NCBI RefSeq assembly: GCF_020149935.1 | Contig: NZ_CP083757.1 | Location: 2,443,501-2,507,500, forward strand | Reading direction: 5' to 3' | Origin: Marinilongibacter aquaticus | GTDB taxonomy: Bacteria; Bacteroidota; Bacteroidia; Cytophagales; Spirosomataceae | DNA: 64,000 nucleotides | The notes under the pieces: generated by a model | What the model saw: the letters and a program-made list of their open reading frames with translations, nothing else | Databases searched by the model: none | What the model was told of the DNA's origin: nothing | Shown here: piece by piece, positions 35,823-45,245 of the stretch | How the letters are laid out: every line of letters begins with the position of its first letter | Numbering within the stretch: the stretch's first letter is position 1 | Program-made: the position numbers and the translations under genes

Positions 35823-38171
35823 AACCTGATGAGAACCAAAGGGTTTTCCGCTATCAACATTTTTGGTCTAGCTATTGGGATGACCGTGGCTATACTAATT
35901 GGCCTTTGGGTCTGGGATGAATTCTCTTTTGACCGAAAACAAGAGAAATACGACCGTATTGTGCAGCTCATGCAACATACCGAACGTAACGGAGAAAAGA
36001 GCACTCAGCCTTGGAACCCCTATCCACTGGCCGATGAGATTCGAAGACTATACCCCGATGAATTTGAGCAATTGGCACAATCAACACGCACCTGGAACCT
36101 GCTTAAACATGGTGAGAACAAGGCCCCCAAAGCAGGCATTTACTGGGAAGAAGAGATTCTGGACATACTCACTTTTGATCTGGTGGCCGGTTCTAAAACT
36201 GCGTTGAAAGAACCGTATTCCGTCATGCTTTCAGAATCGCTTGCCAAAAGTCTTTTTGGCGAAGAAGATCCGATAGGGCAGCCGGTAAATATAGATGACG
36301 ACATAGAGGTAAAAGTAACCGCTGTCTATAAAAACTATCCGGATAACGCTACTTTCAATGACATCAATTACATACTTCCTTGGAAACTTTTTGAAAAACA
36401 AAATGCGGAGTGGATGGCCACAATGGAAGATCCCTGGCGGCCAAATTTCTGTTTTACATACGGGCTTATTCCAGAAAACGCAAGTATAGAGGCCGTTTCA
36501 GCGAAAATCAAGGATGTTAGGCTAAGAAATTTGGGAGAAAAACTGGCTCTTCAAAAACCCGAAGTTTTTGCTTTCCCAATGAGTAGATGGCACCTATACG
36601 AGAAATTCGAAAATGGTGTGAATGCCGGTGGCAGCATACAATACGTCTGGCTTTTCGGTACTGTCGGGCTTTTTGTATTGCTGCTTGCATGTATCAACTT
36701 CATGAATCTCAGTACAGCCCAATCTGAGCGAAAATCTAAAGAAGTGGGTATCAGAAAGGCCGTTGGATCGGAGAAGCGGCAGCTTATTTTTCAGTTTTTG
36801 AGTGAGTCTTTGCTTACCACATTTATCGCTTTGGCTATTTCATTAATCCTTGTTTTAGTTAGCCTGAATTCCTTTAATGAAATTGCGGGAAAACAGATTA
36901 AGATAGACTGGTCAAACCAAATGTTTTGGCTTCTCATTTTAGGTTTTACGTTCACAACGGGGCTTTTAGCAGGGAGTTACCCAGCCTTGTATTTATCTTC
37001 TTTCAATCCCGTAAAAGTGCTGAAGGGGACTTTCAAAGTAGGGAAATTGGCTTCACTCCCCAGAAAAGCTTTGGTGGTGGTTCAGTTTACCGTCAGCATT
37101 GCCCTCATAATAGGCACATTGGTGGTATTCCAGCAGATTAAATATGCGAAAAACCGACCCCTTGGCTATAATCAGAACAACCTGATTTTTAAAGGCTACA
37201 CAGATGTGGTTCATTCCAGTTATGAAGCCCTCAAAAGAGATCTTTTAACAAAGGGATTTGCAAAAGAAGTGACCGTTTCATCTGCACCACCTATGCGAAC
37301 TCAAAGCACCACTACTGGCATAGACTGGGATGGTCGCGATAAATCTTCCAGCTTTGAAACACCCTTTATTTACGTGGGTCTTGATTATGGCAAAACCATT
37401 GGCTGGAAACTCAAAGCTGGTCGCGATTTTTCTGCAAATTTCGATGATGAAGAAAAGGCTTTTGTTATCAATGAAGCCGCTGCCAAAACTCTGGGGTTTG
37501 ATGAGCCCGTGGGCAAAATTTTGAGGTGGGATGGAGACCCGTATGAGGTTATTGGTGTAATTGAAGATATGGTGGTGGAGTCACCGTATGACCCGTCCAG
37601 ACCCATTTTCTATGCTCATAGTACTTCTAAACAGCAAAATATGATCATCCGTTTGTCAGGAAGTAAAAGCCCACAGGAGTCTATTGCAGGAATAAAGGAA
37701 ACATTCGCAGATTACGATAAAGAAACTCCATTTGATTATGAATTTGTAGATGAAGCCAATGCCCTTAAGTTTAGCCAATTAGAAAGGCTCAATAAGCTTA
37801 TCAATATTTTTGCCGGGCTGGCCATACTCATCAGTTGCTTAGGGCTATTTGGTCTGGCTAGCTATATGACGGCTCAAAGGTCAAAAGAAATTGGTGTTAG
37901 AAAAGTGCTGGGTGCCACCGTGAGTGGATTGTGGGCCATGTTGTCAAAAGACTTTTTGATCCTTATACTCATTTCATTGGTAATTGCCGCTCCTTTAGCA
38001 GCCTGGTTCATGAATGACTGGCTGGCTGGTTTCGATTATCGTACTTCCATTGCCTGGTGGACTTTCGCCGTAACCGGCTTTGGAGCAATGACCATTACTC
38101 TGTTAACCGTAAGCTATCAGTCAATTAAAGCAGCATTGATGAATCCGGTTAAATCATTAAAAACGGATTGA
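35790..38171 (+). CDS. duplicated-core FtsX/MacB-type ABC permease, array permease 5
   Basis: A 793-residue permease. An ATG at 35766 is in frame, but that region is the repeated gap sequence, and MLRNYLKIAWRNLMR at 35790 matches the start of permeases 3 and 4. Coupling motifs are KEVGIRKAVGS near 316 and KEIGVRKVLGAT near 699. The C-terminus is NPVKSLKTD, closer to permease 1 than to its neighbour 4, so the array was not built by simple end-to-end copying. By eye the codons are more AT-rich than those of permeases 6 and 7. Topology is as for permease 1. Confidence 0.92.
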   Translation: MLRNYLKIAWRNLMRTKGFSAINIFGLAIGMTVAILIGLWVWDEFSFDRKQEKYDRIVQLMQHTERNGEKSTQPWNPYPLADEIRRLYPDEFEQLAQSTRTWNLLKHGENKAPKAGIYWEEEILDILTFDLVAGSKTALKEPYSVMLSESLAKSLFGEEDPIGQPVNIDDDIEVKVTAVYKNYPDNATFNDINYILPWKLFEKQNAEWMATMEDPWRPNFCFTYGLIPENASIEAVSAKIKDVRLRNLGEKLALQKPEVFAFPMSRWHLYEKFENGVNAGGSIQYVWLFGTVGLFVLLLACINFMNLSTAQSERKSKEVGIRKAVGSEKRQLIFQFLSESLLTTFIALAISLILVLVSLNSFNEIAGKQIKIDWSNQMFWLLILGFTFTTGLLAGSYPALYLSSFNPVKVLKGTFKVGKLASLPRKALVVVQFTVSIALIIGTLVVFQQIKYAKNRPLGYNQNNLIFKGYTDVVHSSYEALKRDLLTKGFAKEVTVSSAPPMRTQSTTTGIDWDGRDKSSSFETPFIYVGLDYGKTIGWKLKAGRDFSANFDDEEKAFVINEAAAKTLGFDEPVGKILRWDGDPYEVIGVIEDMVVESPYDPSRPIFYAHSTSKQQNMIIRLSGSKSPQESIAGIKETFADYDKETPFDYEFVDEANALKFSQLERLNKLINIFAGLAILISCLGLFGLASYMTAQRSKEIGVRKVLGATVSGLWAMLSKDFLILILISLVIAAPLAAWFMNDWLAGFDYRTSIAWWTFAVTGFGAMTITLLTVSYQSIKAALMNPVKSLKTD

Positions 38172-38187
38172 TTGGAAGAAAACTCAA

Positions 38188-38237
38188 GACATGAGAAGGA
38201 GAACGGCACTCATATTACCAACTCCCTTCTCCATGTC
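38188..38237. repeat. imperfect inverted repeat between permeases 5 and 6
   Basis: GACATGAGAAGGA (38188-38200) and TCCCTTCTCCATGTC (38223-38237) pair with one bulge. It resembles the GGAGAATGG/CCATTCTCC element in the permease 2/3 gap. It is followed by a 45-nt copy of the permease start segment. Confidence 0.4.
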
Positions 38238-38258
38238 ACGATATAAAAAAGAAAAGCT

Positions 38259-40694
38259 ATGTTTAGAAATTACCTAAAAATCGCCTGGAGAAACCTAAGA
38301 AAAAACTCGGGTTTTACCTTTATCAATGTGTTTGGCCTCAGCGTGGGCATCGCGGCCTGTCTGCTTATTTCGGTGTACATCATGCACGAAAGCAGCTATG
38401 ACAAAGACGTGGAAAATGCCGAAAACACCTACCGCCTTATCAGTAGCTTCAACGACGAAAACCGAATCGAATGGGGACTACACTTTTCGGCCAATACAGC
38501 TCCTACAATCCTGCATGACTTCGACGAGGTAGTGAACTCGGGAAGGTTGATGGACAACAACCTTTTCTACGGAGCAGGGGCAAACGAAATCAGAATCGAG
38601 GGGCAGCAACGCCAATACCATGAAGAAGGCTTCTCCTACGCCGACCCCTCCATGCTCGATATCATGGATGTAAAAATGGTTTACGGCGACCGAAAAGCTC
38701 TGGATGCCCCGAACAGCATTGTCATTTCTGAAAAAGTGGCGAAGAAGTTCTTTGGTCAGGACAATCCCATCGGCAAGGCCATATACCTGAACGGCAACAG
38801 CGAAGACCCACGTACAATTGGCGGTGTGATGAAAGAATTCCCTTCAAATTCGCACTTATATTACGATTACCTGCTCACACTTTCTGGGGTAGAATTTGGC
38901 CAGGGTGAGCAAACGCGTTGGATACAGAGTAATTATTTCACCTACCTCGTGCTCAAACCCGGAACCGACATAGAGGCTTTCAATAAAAAGCTAAACCGCG
39001 TGATTGTGGGCAATTACATGAAACAGGCCTTCAAAGATGCTGGCTATGCACTATGGGAAATTATAGAGGATGTAGGCCACTTGGAAGTCCAGTCTCTAAC
39101 CGACATAAATCTGCACTCGAATATGATCGGTTACGAAGAAGGAAAAAGGAACGATATAAAAATCATCTGGATTTTCGGTATTGTGGCGGCTTTCATTTTG
39201 CTCATTGCCAGTATCAATTTTGTCAATCTCAGCACGGCGAAATCGGCCAACAGAGCCAAGGAAGTCGGTTTGCGAAAAGTGGTGGGTTCCGACCGAAAAG
39301 GCCTTATCAGCCAGTTTCTTACCGAATCCCTGTTGGTTACCTTTATCGCTTTTGTGATTGGCTCTTTTCTGGCTATTCTCTTTTTACCGGCCTTTCGAGA
39401 GATGTCGGGCATCGAACTGAGCATCCCATGGAGTAATCCCTTTTTCATTCCAAGCATCTTGTTCACCGCAATTTTGGTTGGCCTCTTGGCCGGCATGTAC
39501 CCTTCCTTCTATCTCTCTTCATTCAACCCCATCAGCGTACTGAAAGGCAAACTGAGAATGGGCAGCAAATCGGGCGGTTTGCGAAGCAGCCTTGTGGTTT
39601 TTCAATTTACCGTGTCCATTGTTTTAATCATCGGAACACTTATTGTAAGCAATCAACTCGACTTTATTCTAAACAGCAAAATAGGCTTTGAAAAAGACCA
39701 AGTTGTTCAGGTATACGGCACCAATATGCTGGGCGATCAGGTGCGAACTTTCAAAGATGAGCTGAAAAGCATCAGCGGTGTAGAAAGCGTATCGATAAGC
39801 GATTTCCTGCCGATTGAAGGTACCAAACGCAACGGCAACAGTGTGGTAAACGAAGGCCGCGACAACATCGACCAAACGGTGGGTATTCAAGCCTGGGTAG
39901 TGGACGAAGATTACCTGCAAACCTTGGGGATGTCGCTGAGAGAAGGCCGAAATTTCGACCGCCAAATCAAAAGCGACGAACAAAACGTGATCTTGAATGA
40001 AGAGGCTGCCCGCCAACTTAATCTGGAGAATCCCGTTGGTAAACGCATTTCACGTTATGGCACCCTCTACAAAATCATTGGCATTGTGAATGATTTTAAT
40101 TTCAACTCCATGACAGCCGACAAAGTCCAGCCATTAGCCTTGTTCTATGGTCTCAGTCCGTCCATTGTTTCCGTGAAAATAAAAGCCGCCGACACCCATC
40201 ATATTTTAAGTGAGATCGAAAAGAATTGGAATACTTTTGCTCCAAACTTGGCCTTTCGCTACCAATTTATGGACGACAGCTTCGCCCACATGTACGACAA
40301 GCTGAGCCGCATCCGCACCATCTTTATCACTTTTGCCGTATTGGCCTTGGTGGTGGCTTGCCTCGGATTGTTTGCCCTTTCGGCCTATTTGGTTGAACAG
40401 CGAAGCAAAGAAATGAGCATACGAAAAGTATTGGGGGCGTCCTTCCGTTCGATTTTCCAGATTCTTACGCAAAACTTCTTGGGTTTGGTGGCACTGTCTT
40501 TGGCCATCGCTATCCCAATCGCTTGGTATTTCATGAATATCTGGCTGCAAGATTATGCCTATAGAATTGAGATCGGCTGGTCTGTCTTTGTCATTGCTGG
40601 CCTTTCGGCTATCGGAGTGGCCATTCTCACGGTAAGTTTCCATGCCATAAAAGCGGCCTTGGTCAACCCCGTTGAAAATTTGAAAAGTGAATAA
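38259..40694 (+). CDS. duplicated-core FtsX/MacB-type ABC permease, array permease 6
   Basis: An 811-residue permease starting MFRNYLKIAWRNLRKNSG. Its first coupling motif KEVGLRKVVGS (near 333) groups it with permease 3. The second reads KEMSIRKVLGAS (near 716), with Met-Ser in place of the Ile/Val-Gly found in the other six. The first 45 nt around the start are almost identical to those of permease 5, although the rest is clearly diverged, suggesting local gene conversion. Two periplasmic core domains and eight helices are retained. A 28-nt gap separates it from a small unrelated gene. Confidence 0.92.
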   Translation: MFRNYLKIAWRNLRKNSGFTFINVFGLSVGIAACLLISVYIMHESSYDKDVENAENTYRLISSFNDENRIEWGLHFSANTAPTILHDFDEVVNSGRLMDNNLFYGAGANEIRIEGQQRQYHEEGFSYADPSMLDIMDVKMVYGDRKALDAPNSIVISEKVAKKFFGQDNPIGKAIYLNGNSEDPRTIGGVMKEFPSNSHLYYDYLLTLSGVEFGQGEQTRWIQSNYFTYLVLKPGTDIEAFNKKLNRVIVGNYMKQAFKDAGYALWEIIEDVGHLEVQSLTDINLHSNMIGYEEGKRNDIKIIWIFGIVAAFILLIASINFVNLSTAKSANRAKEVGLRKVVGSDRKGLISQFLTESLLVTFIAFVIGSFLAILFLPAFREMSGIELSIPWSNPFFIPSILFTAILVGLLAGMYPSFYLSSFNPISVLKGKLRMGSKSGGLRSSLVVFQFTVSIVLIIGTLIVSNQLDFILNSKIGFEKDQVVQVYGTNMLGDQVRTFKDELKSISGVESVSISDFLPIEGTKRNGNSVVNEGRDNIDQTVGIQAWVVDEDYLQTLGMSLREGRNFDRQIKSDEQNVILNEEAARQLNLENPVGKRISRYGTLYKIIGIVNDFNFNSMTADKVQPLALFYGLSPSIVSVKIKAADTHHILSEIEKNWNTFAPNLAFRYQFMDDSFAHMYDKLSRIRTIFITFAVLALVVACLGLFALSAYLVEQRSKEMSIRKVLGASFRSIFQILTQNFLGLVALSLAIAIPIAWYFMNIWLQDYAYRIEIGWSVFVIAGLSAIGVAILTVSFHAIKAALVNPVENLKSE

Positions 40695-40722
40695 ACCGAG
40701 TATCAAATAAAACAATAAAGCT

Positions 40723-41013
40723 ATGGCACACATTGCAATTCCCTTGCCGAATACCAAAGGCAAACAAGACGTGGAAATAGAAGTGACCATCAATGGGCAA
40801 AAACAACAATTGCACTACCGTGTAGAATTGTTCTATTGGGAAAACTGCTCTATTCCGCATGTAGATCGAGCCGAATGCATTAAAGACATGCTCAGCGGCT
40901 ACGACCAAGATTGGACCTTGTACTTTATCGGATCGCCGACAGACGAATTCGTGCCGATCACCTTCGTACGAAAAGACGAATTGGAAAGACAAAAACAATT
41001 GGCCTTCTCGTAA
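40723..41013 (+). CDS. 96-residue protein of unknown function inside the permease array
   Basis: A small soluble protein with no signal peptide or helix, starting MAHIAIPLPNTKGKQD. It is rich in short charged beta-like stretches (VEIEVTINGQKQQLHYRVELF) and has two Cys residues. I recognise no family. It sits 28 nt after permease 6 and 47 nt before permease 7, in the same direction, with codon use like its neighbours, so it is probably translated and co-expressed. It might be a cytosolic accessory or a passenger; nothing shows its role. The permease 7 frame is open back into it, which overlaps only as unused sequence. Confidence 0.7.
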   Translation: MAHIAIPLPNTKGKQDVEIEVTINGQKQQLHYRVELFYWENCSIPHVDRAECIKDMLSGYDQDWTLYFIGSPTDEFVPITFVRKDELERQKQLAFS

Positions 41014-41060
41014 GCCCTCGCGACAATACAAATTATGAATTAGCTATAAATAAATTGACC

Positions 41061-43442
41061 ATGTTTACACATATCCTTAAACTCACCTATCGAAATATAC
41101 TTCGCCACCGGAGTTCATTTTTCATCAATCTGGTCGGTCTTTCCACAGGTTTGGCTTGCTCTTTTTTGATCTACCTGTGGATAAACGACGAAGTGGGTTT
41201 CGACAAATTCCATGAAAACAGTGCTCAGATTTACCAAATTATGGAATCGAGCGAAGAAAACGACCAAATACGTGTGCAGGAAAGCACCCAGGGTTTATTG
41301 GCCCAAACTATGGCCAAAGAATTGCCCGAAGTGGAGAAGGCCGTCAATATCATGAACCTTTCGAAACAGGGCTATAAAATAACCCTTGAGAACGACCTGA
41401 AAACCTCAAACTCCTATGGTATTTTTGCCGAAAATGGTTTCTTCGACATTTTCACTTTCCCGCTCATTGAAGGCACAAAAAACGATGCCCTGAACGAAAA
41501 AGAGGCCATTGTTTTATCCGAAAAAGTAGCCATTGAACTGTTTGGGTCGCCCGAAGCCGCTATCGGGAAACCTGTAAAATGGGCCCTATTCGGCCAAAAC
41601 CAGACTTCACGCTGCACAGGCGTTTTTGAAGATTTGCCGCAGAACTCCACACTCCAATTCGACTATGTGCTCACCGGACAAAAACTACTTGAAGACATTT
41701 GGACAAACGGGCAAAAATGGTGGAATCAGGGTACAAACACCTATCTTTTGTTGAACCCGAAAACAGATATCGCCGCTTTCAATAAAAAGATCGAACGCTT
41801 TGTCGATAAATACGACGAAGGCAACATTTTCAGTCTCTCCGTTCGTCCGTACTCATCTGTTCACCTTTACGATCATTACGAAGAAGGTAAACAAGAAGGG
41901 GGCGGAATCGAATACGTCAAGATGTTTTCCATCATCGCCATTTTGGTTTTGGTCATTGCGGGCGTCAATTTCATGAACCTTTCTACAGCCCGTGCTTCTC
42001 GCCGCTTGAAAGAGATCGGAATAAAAAAGGCCATCGGCAGCACCCGTAAATCGTTGATTTTCCAATTTTTGGTCGAATCGATTACCATGAGTGTGCTTTC
42101 TTGCCTGTTGGCCATTCTGCTTATCGCTTTGGCCATTCCGCAGTTCAACTTCATTACGGGCAAAGAGTTGGCATTCGATTTCAATTCCAACACATTGCTC
42201 ACACTCTTGGGCCTATCCGTAATGACGGGCCTGTTTTCGGGCAGTTATCCCGCATTCTACCTTTCGGGTTTCGATCCGGTAGCCACCTTGAAAGGACGAT
42301 TGAAAGGCAAATTGGGCGAACTTTTCGTACGCAAGGGGCTGGTGATTTTTCAATTTACCATTTCGTTGGTACTCATTATTTCCGTGTTTATTATCCGCAG
42401 ACAAATTCATTACGCCGAATCGAAACCCAGTGGCTACAACAAAGAAAACGTGGCCTATTTCAACCTGGATGGCCGTGTGTTTGAAAAGCAAGAGACCTTT
42501 ATAAAAGACGTGGGGCAAATCCCCGGCGTAAAAAGTACCGGGCTCCTTTCCGAAACATTGCTCAGCGAAAGCGGAGGTTCTTCGACCTATGGCATTGGCT
42601 GGCCCGGAGACGATCCCGAAAAAAATATCGATTTCATTGTTCGCAGCGTAAACGAGGGAGCATTGAAAACATTGGGCATTGAAATGGAAGAGGGGAAAGC
42701 CTTTTCAAAAGAATTGGGAGCCAATGAAAATTACCTGCTTTTCAACGAAACAGCCATCAAAACCATGGGTTTGAAAAATCCCGTCGGTACGAAAGTGGTC
42801 ATTTGGGGAGAAGAAAAAAGCATTTTGGGCGTGGTCAAAGATTTCCATACTGCCTCGCTACACAAAGAGATCAAACCGCTTGTTTTCCGTTACAGTCCCA
42901 ATGCGATGGAGCTCGGATTGGTAAAAATAGAGTCGGGAAAAGAACAGGCCGTTTTGGGCGAAATCGAATCCTTGTATAAATCGTACAATCCGGGTTTTGT
43001 CTTTACTTTCAACTTCTTCGATGAAGCCTACAAAGCTCAGTACCTTACGGAAGTCCGCGTGGCCAAACTCTCGAGCTATTTCGCAGGTTTGGCCATTCTG
43101 ATTTCCTGTTTGGGATTGTTGGGCTTGGCGGCATTCAATACCGAAATACGGGCGAAAGAAATTGGTGTACGTAAAGTTTTGGGGGCCTCTTCTTTGGGCA
43201 TTATGCGTTTGCTCACCTTCGACTTCTTGAAACTTGTGCTCATCTCTGTCTTTATTTCTGTGCCCATCTCCGCCTATTTTATGGACGGCTGGCTATCGCA
43301 GTTTGTCTACAAAATCGGCTTGGAATGGTGGGTTTTTGCCTTGGCAGGGTGTATGGCTCTTTGCATTGCCATGCTTACAGTCGGTTTTCTTTCCTTCAAA
43401 ACCTCCATCATGAACCCAGTCAAAAGTTTAAAAAGTGAATAA
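41061..43442 (+). CDS. duplicated-core FtsX/MacB-type ABC permease, array permease 7
   Basis: A 793-residue permease and the most different at its N-terminus (MFTHILKLTYRNILRHRS instead of MLRNYLKIAWR). The frame is open to 40911 inside the preceding gene, but the ATG at 41061 gives the family start. Coupling motifs are KEIGIKKAIGS near 316, with Lys replacing Arg, and KEIGVRKVLGAS near 698. It lies apart from the other six, beyond the 96-residue gene and next to the DUF4097 gene and ATPase 2. These four may form a second transporter module within the array. It ends NPVKSLKSE. Confidence 0.92.
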   Translation: MFTHILKLTYRNILRHRSSFFINLVGLSTGLACSFLIYLWINDEVGFDKFHENSAQIYQIMESSEENDQIRVQESTQGLLAQTMAKELPEVEKAVNIMNLSKQGYKITLENDLKTSNSYGIFAENGFFDIFTFPLIEGTKNDALNEKEAIVLSEKVAIELFGSPEAAIGKPVKWALFGQNQTSRCTGVFEDLPQNSTLQFDYVLTGQKLLEDIWTNGQKWWNQGTNTYLLLNPKTDIAAFNKKIERFVDKYDEGNIFSLSVRPYSSVHLYDHYEEGKQEGGGIEYVKMFSIIAILVLVIAGVNFMNLSTARASRRLKEIGIKKAIGSTRKSLIFQFLVESITMSVLSCLLAILLIALAIPQFNFITGKELAFDFNSNTLLTLLGLSVMTGLFSGSYPAFYLSGFDPVATLKGRLKGKLGELFVRKGLVIFQFTISLVLIISVFIIRRQIHYAESKPSGYNKENVAYFNLDGRVFEKQETFIKDVGQIPGVKSTGLLSETLLSESGGSSTYGIGWPGDDPEKNIDFIVRSVNEGALKTLGIEMEEGKAFSKELGANENYLLFNETAIKTMGLKNPVGTKVVIWGEEKSILGVVKDFHTASLHKEIKPLVFRYSPNAMELGLVKIESGKEQAVLGEIESLYKSYNPGFVFTFNFFDEAYKAQYLTEVRVAKLSSYFAGLAILISCLGLLGLAAFNTEIRAKEIGVRKVLGASSLGIMRLLTFDFLKLVLISVFISVPISAYFMDGWLSQFVYKIGLEWWVFALAGCMALCIAMLTVGFLSFKTSIMNPVKSLKSE

Positions 43443-43482
43443 AATAAGCGGGCAAACGAGCCCCGCGAAAACCATAAACAGT

Positions 43483-44505
43483 ATGAAAAAACAATATGTA
43501 TTCTTCCTCATCACAGCCTTAGGCCTTGGCTCTGCTCATGCCCAAAAGGAACCTTATTCTGTGAAAACCTTCAAAAGTGCCGAAATCAAGGCATTGGATA
43601 TAAGAACAAGCGACGGCGGGATTTTTGTGAAGGGCAGCGACAAGGCCACATCCACAGTAGAAGTGTTTGTGGACGGCCACGACATGATGGGCAGAAAACT
43701 TTCTCAGGAAGAGATTGACGATAGATTGAAAAACTATACGCTTATCGTAGAAAAGCAGGGCAGCACATTGCTTTGCCATGCCAGAACACCTCAGAATTTG
43801 GATTGGAAAAAATCACTTGAAATCACCTTTCGAATATTGGCCCCAGAAGACATAGACGCAAACCTAAAAACAAGCGATGGGGCCTTGAGCCTGCGAAATG
43901 TACACGGCAATTTAGACTTCAGCACGAGTGATGGCGACATTAAACTCGAAGGCCTTTCGGGCCAGATAAAAGGACGCTCCTCCGACGGTGACATTTCAAT
44001 ACGGCAATGCAAAGGGAACATTGCACTCAGTACAAGCGACGGCGACATCGATGTCGCCCAAATCAAAGGCCGCATTGACCTCAAAACTTCCGACGGAGAC
44101 ATTACCATAAATGAAGTGAAAGGCGAACTGGATTTACGGACTAGCGATGGCGAAATACAAATCGCACAGGCCAATGCCCGCATTACCGCTTCGACATCTG
44201 ATGGAGACATCCAATTCGATCAAATCTCTGGCGATTTGGAAGCCAAAACCGGTGATGGGAATATCCGCGGCAGTTTCGATACACTCGGCGATTACCTTCG
44301 TCTGTCTTCGGGTGATGGCAATATCGACCTGCAATTGCCGCTCGACAAAGGCATGAATTTGGATTTGCACGGTGATCCGGTATCTCTTTCAACAAAAAAC
44401 AATTTCAACGGCAAATTCGAAAAGCACAATGTACAGGGCACACTGAATGGCGGCGGAACCGACGTACGCATACACACTTCTGACGGGCATTTGCGAATAA
44501 ACTAA
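43483..44505 (+). CDS. secreted DUF4097-type beta-repeat protein
   Basis: A 340-residue exported protein. MKKQYVFFLITALGLGSAHAQ is a clear Sec signal; the open frame from 43435 overlaps permease 7 and would bury it, so 43483 is chosen. The mature part is a run of about eleven repeats of roughly 19-20 residues built on (T/S)SDGxI, for example STSDGDIKLEG, KTSDGDITINE and RTSDGEIQIAQ, as expected for a right-handed beta-helix of the DUF4097 adhesin-like family. Relatives in Firmicutes (LiaG, and the C-terminal part of LiaX) belong to antimicrobial-peptide stress systems. Its place between permease 7 and ATPase 2 supports an envelope-sensing or substrate-capture role, which is inference. Confidence 0.85.
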   Translation: MKKQYVFFLITALGLGSAHAQKEPYSVKTFKSAEIKALDIRTSDGGIFVKGSDKATSTVEVFVDGHDMMGRKLSQEEIDDRLKNYTLIVEKQGSTLLCHARTPQNLDWKKSLEITFRILAPEDIDANLKTSDGALSLRNVHGNLDFSTSDGDIKLEGLSGQIKGRSSDGDISIRQCKGNIALSTSDGDIDVAQIKGRIDLKTSDGDITINEVKGELDLRTSDGEIQIAQANARITASTSDGDIQFDQISGDLEAKTGDGNIRGSFDTLGDYLRLSSGDGNIDLQLPLDKGMNLDLHGDPVSLSTKNNFNGKFEKHNVQGTLNGGGTDVRIHTSDGHLRIN

Positions 44506-44516
44506 AACTCCAAAAC

Positions 44517-45179
44517 ATGATCACATTAAACAGCGTTTCCAAACATTATCCCGCAGGCTTCGGAAAAACTTACGTACTGCGGAACATCGACCTCCACATC
44601 AAAGAAGGCGAATTCGTGTCCATCATGGGGCCGTCGGGATCGGGCAAATCGACCCTGCTTCATATTCTGGGTTTGCTCGAAGACGCCTCAGAAGGGGAAT
44701 ATATTTTCATGGATCAACCCGTGCAGAAACTAAACGAAAAAAAACGGACGGCCCTGCACCGCGATGCTATAGGTTTTGTGTTTCAAGCCTACCATCTTAT
44801 CGACGAGCTCACAGTCTATGAAAATATCGAAACGCCACTTTTGTACAAAAAACTTTCGAAAAACGAACGGAAAAGCAAAGTGGCCGACATACTCGACAGG
44901 TTCAACATTGTGGCGAAGAAAGACCTCTTTCCCAGCCAACTGAGCGGAGGGCAGCAACAGTTGGTGGGCATAGCCCGGGCATTGGTGGCCGAACCCAAAG
45001 TGATTTTCGCTGATGAACCCACAGGAAATTTGCATTCGGAACAGGCCGAATACATCATGGACACCTTCAAAGAACTCAATCAAAAAGACGGCATTACCAT
45101 TGTGCAAGTGACGCACTCTGAACACAATGCCCAATTTGGAAACAGAATCATCAAACTAAAAGACGGTTGGCTCGACTAA
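44517..45179 (+). CDS. ABC transporter ATP-binding protein (MacB/LolD type), array ATPase 2
   Basis: A 220-residue paralogue of ATPase 1. Walker [10 protein letters not shown] (38-46), Q-loop [13 protein letters not shown], Walker B VIFADEP, D-loop GNLHSE and switch His in VTHSEHN are intact. The signature helix reads [15 protein letters not shown]: the Arg that normally follows the third Gln is Leu, and Ala is Gly. The essential LSGGQ is kept, so it is probably active, perhaps with altered coupling. It lies 11 nt after the DUF4097 gene. Two ATPases flanking the permease array could serve different permeases or form a heterodimer. Confidence 0.93.
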   Translation: MITLNSVSKHYPAGFGKTYVLRNIDLHIKEGEFVSIMGPSGSGKSTLLHILGLLEDASEGEYIFMDQPVQKLNEKKRTALHRDAIGFVFQAYHLIDELTVYENIETPLLYKKLSKNERKSKVADILDRFNIVAKKDLFPSQLSGGQQQLVGIARALVAEPKVIFADEPTGNLHSEQAEYIMDTFKELNQKDGITIVQVTHSEHNAQFGNRIIKLKDGWLD

Positions 45180-45245
45180 GTTTCCGATCGGGCCTTTGTG
45201 CCTGTAGAAACCGAATCATCACATTTTCTCAAAAATTTCAAATAG

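Noticed and set aside
43861-44330. Repetitive SDGxI coding stretch as a DNA tandem repeat or CRISPR-like array
   Set aside because: The periodicity is in the protein; the DNA units differ in codons and length, so it is a coding beta-repeat.
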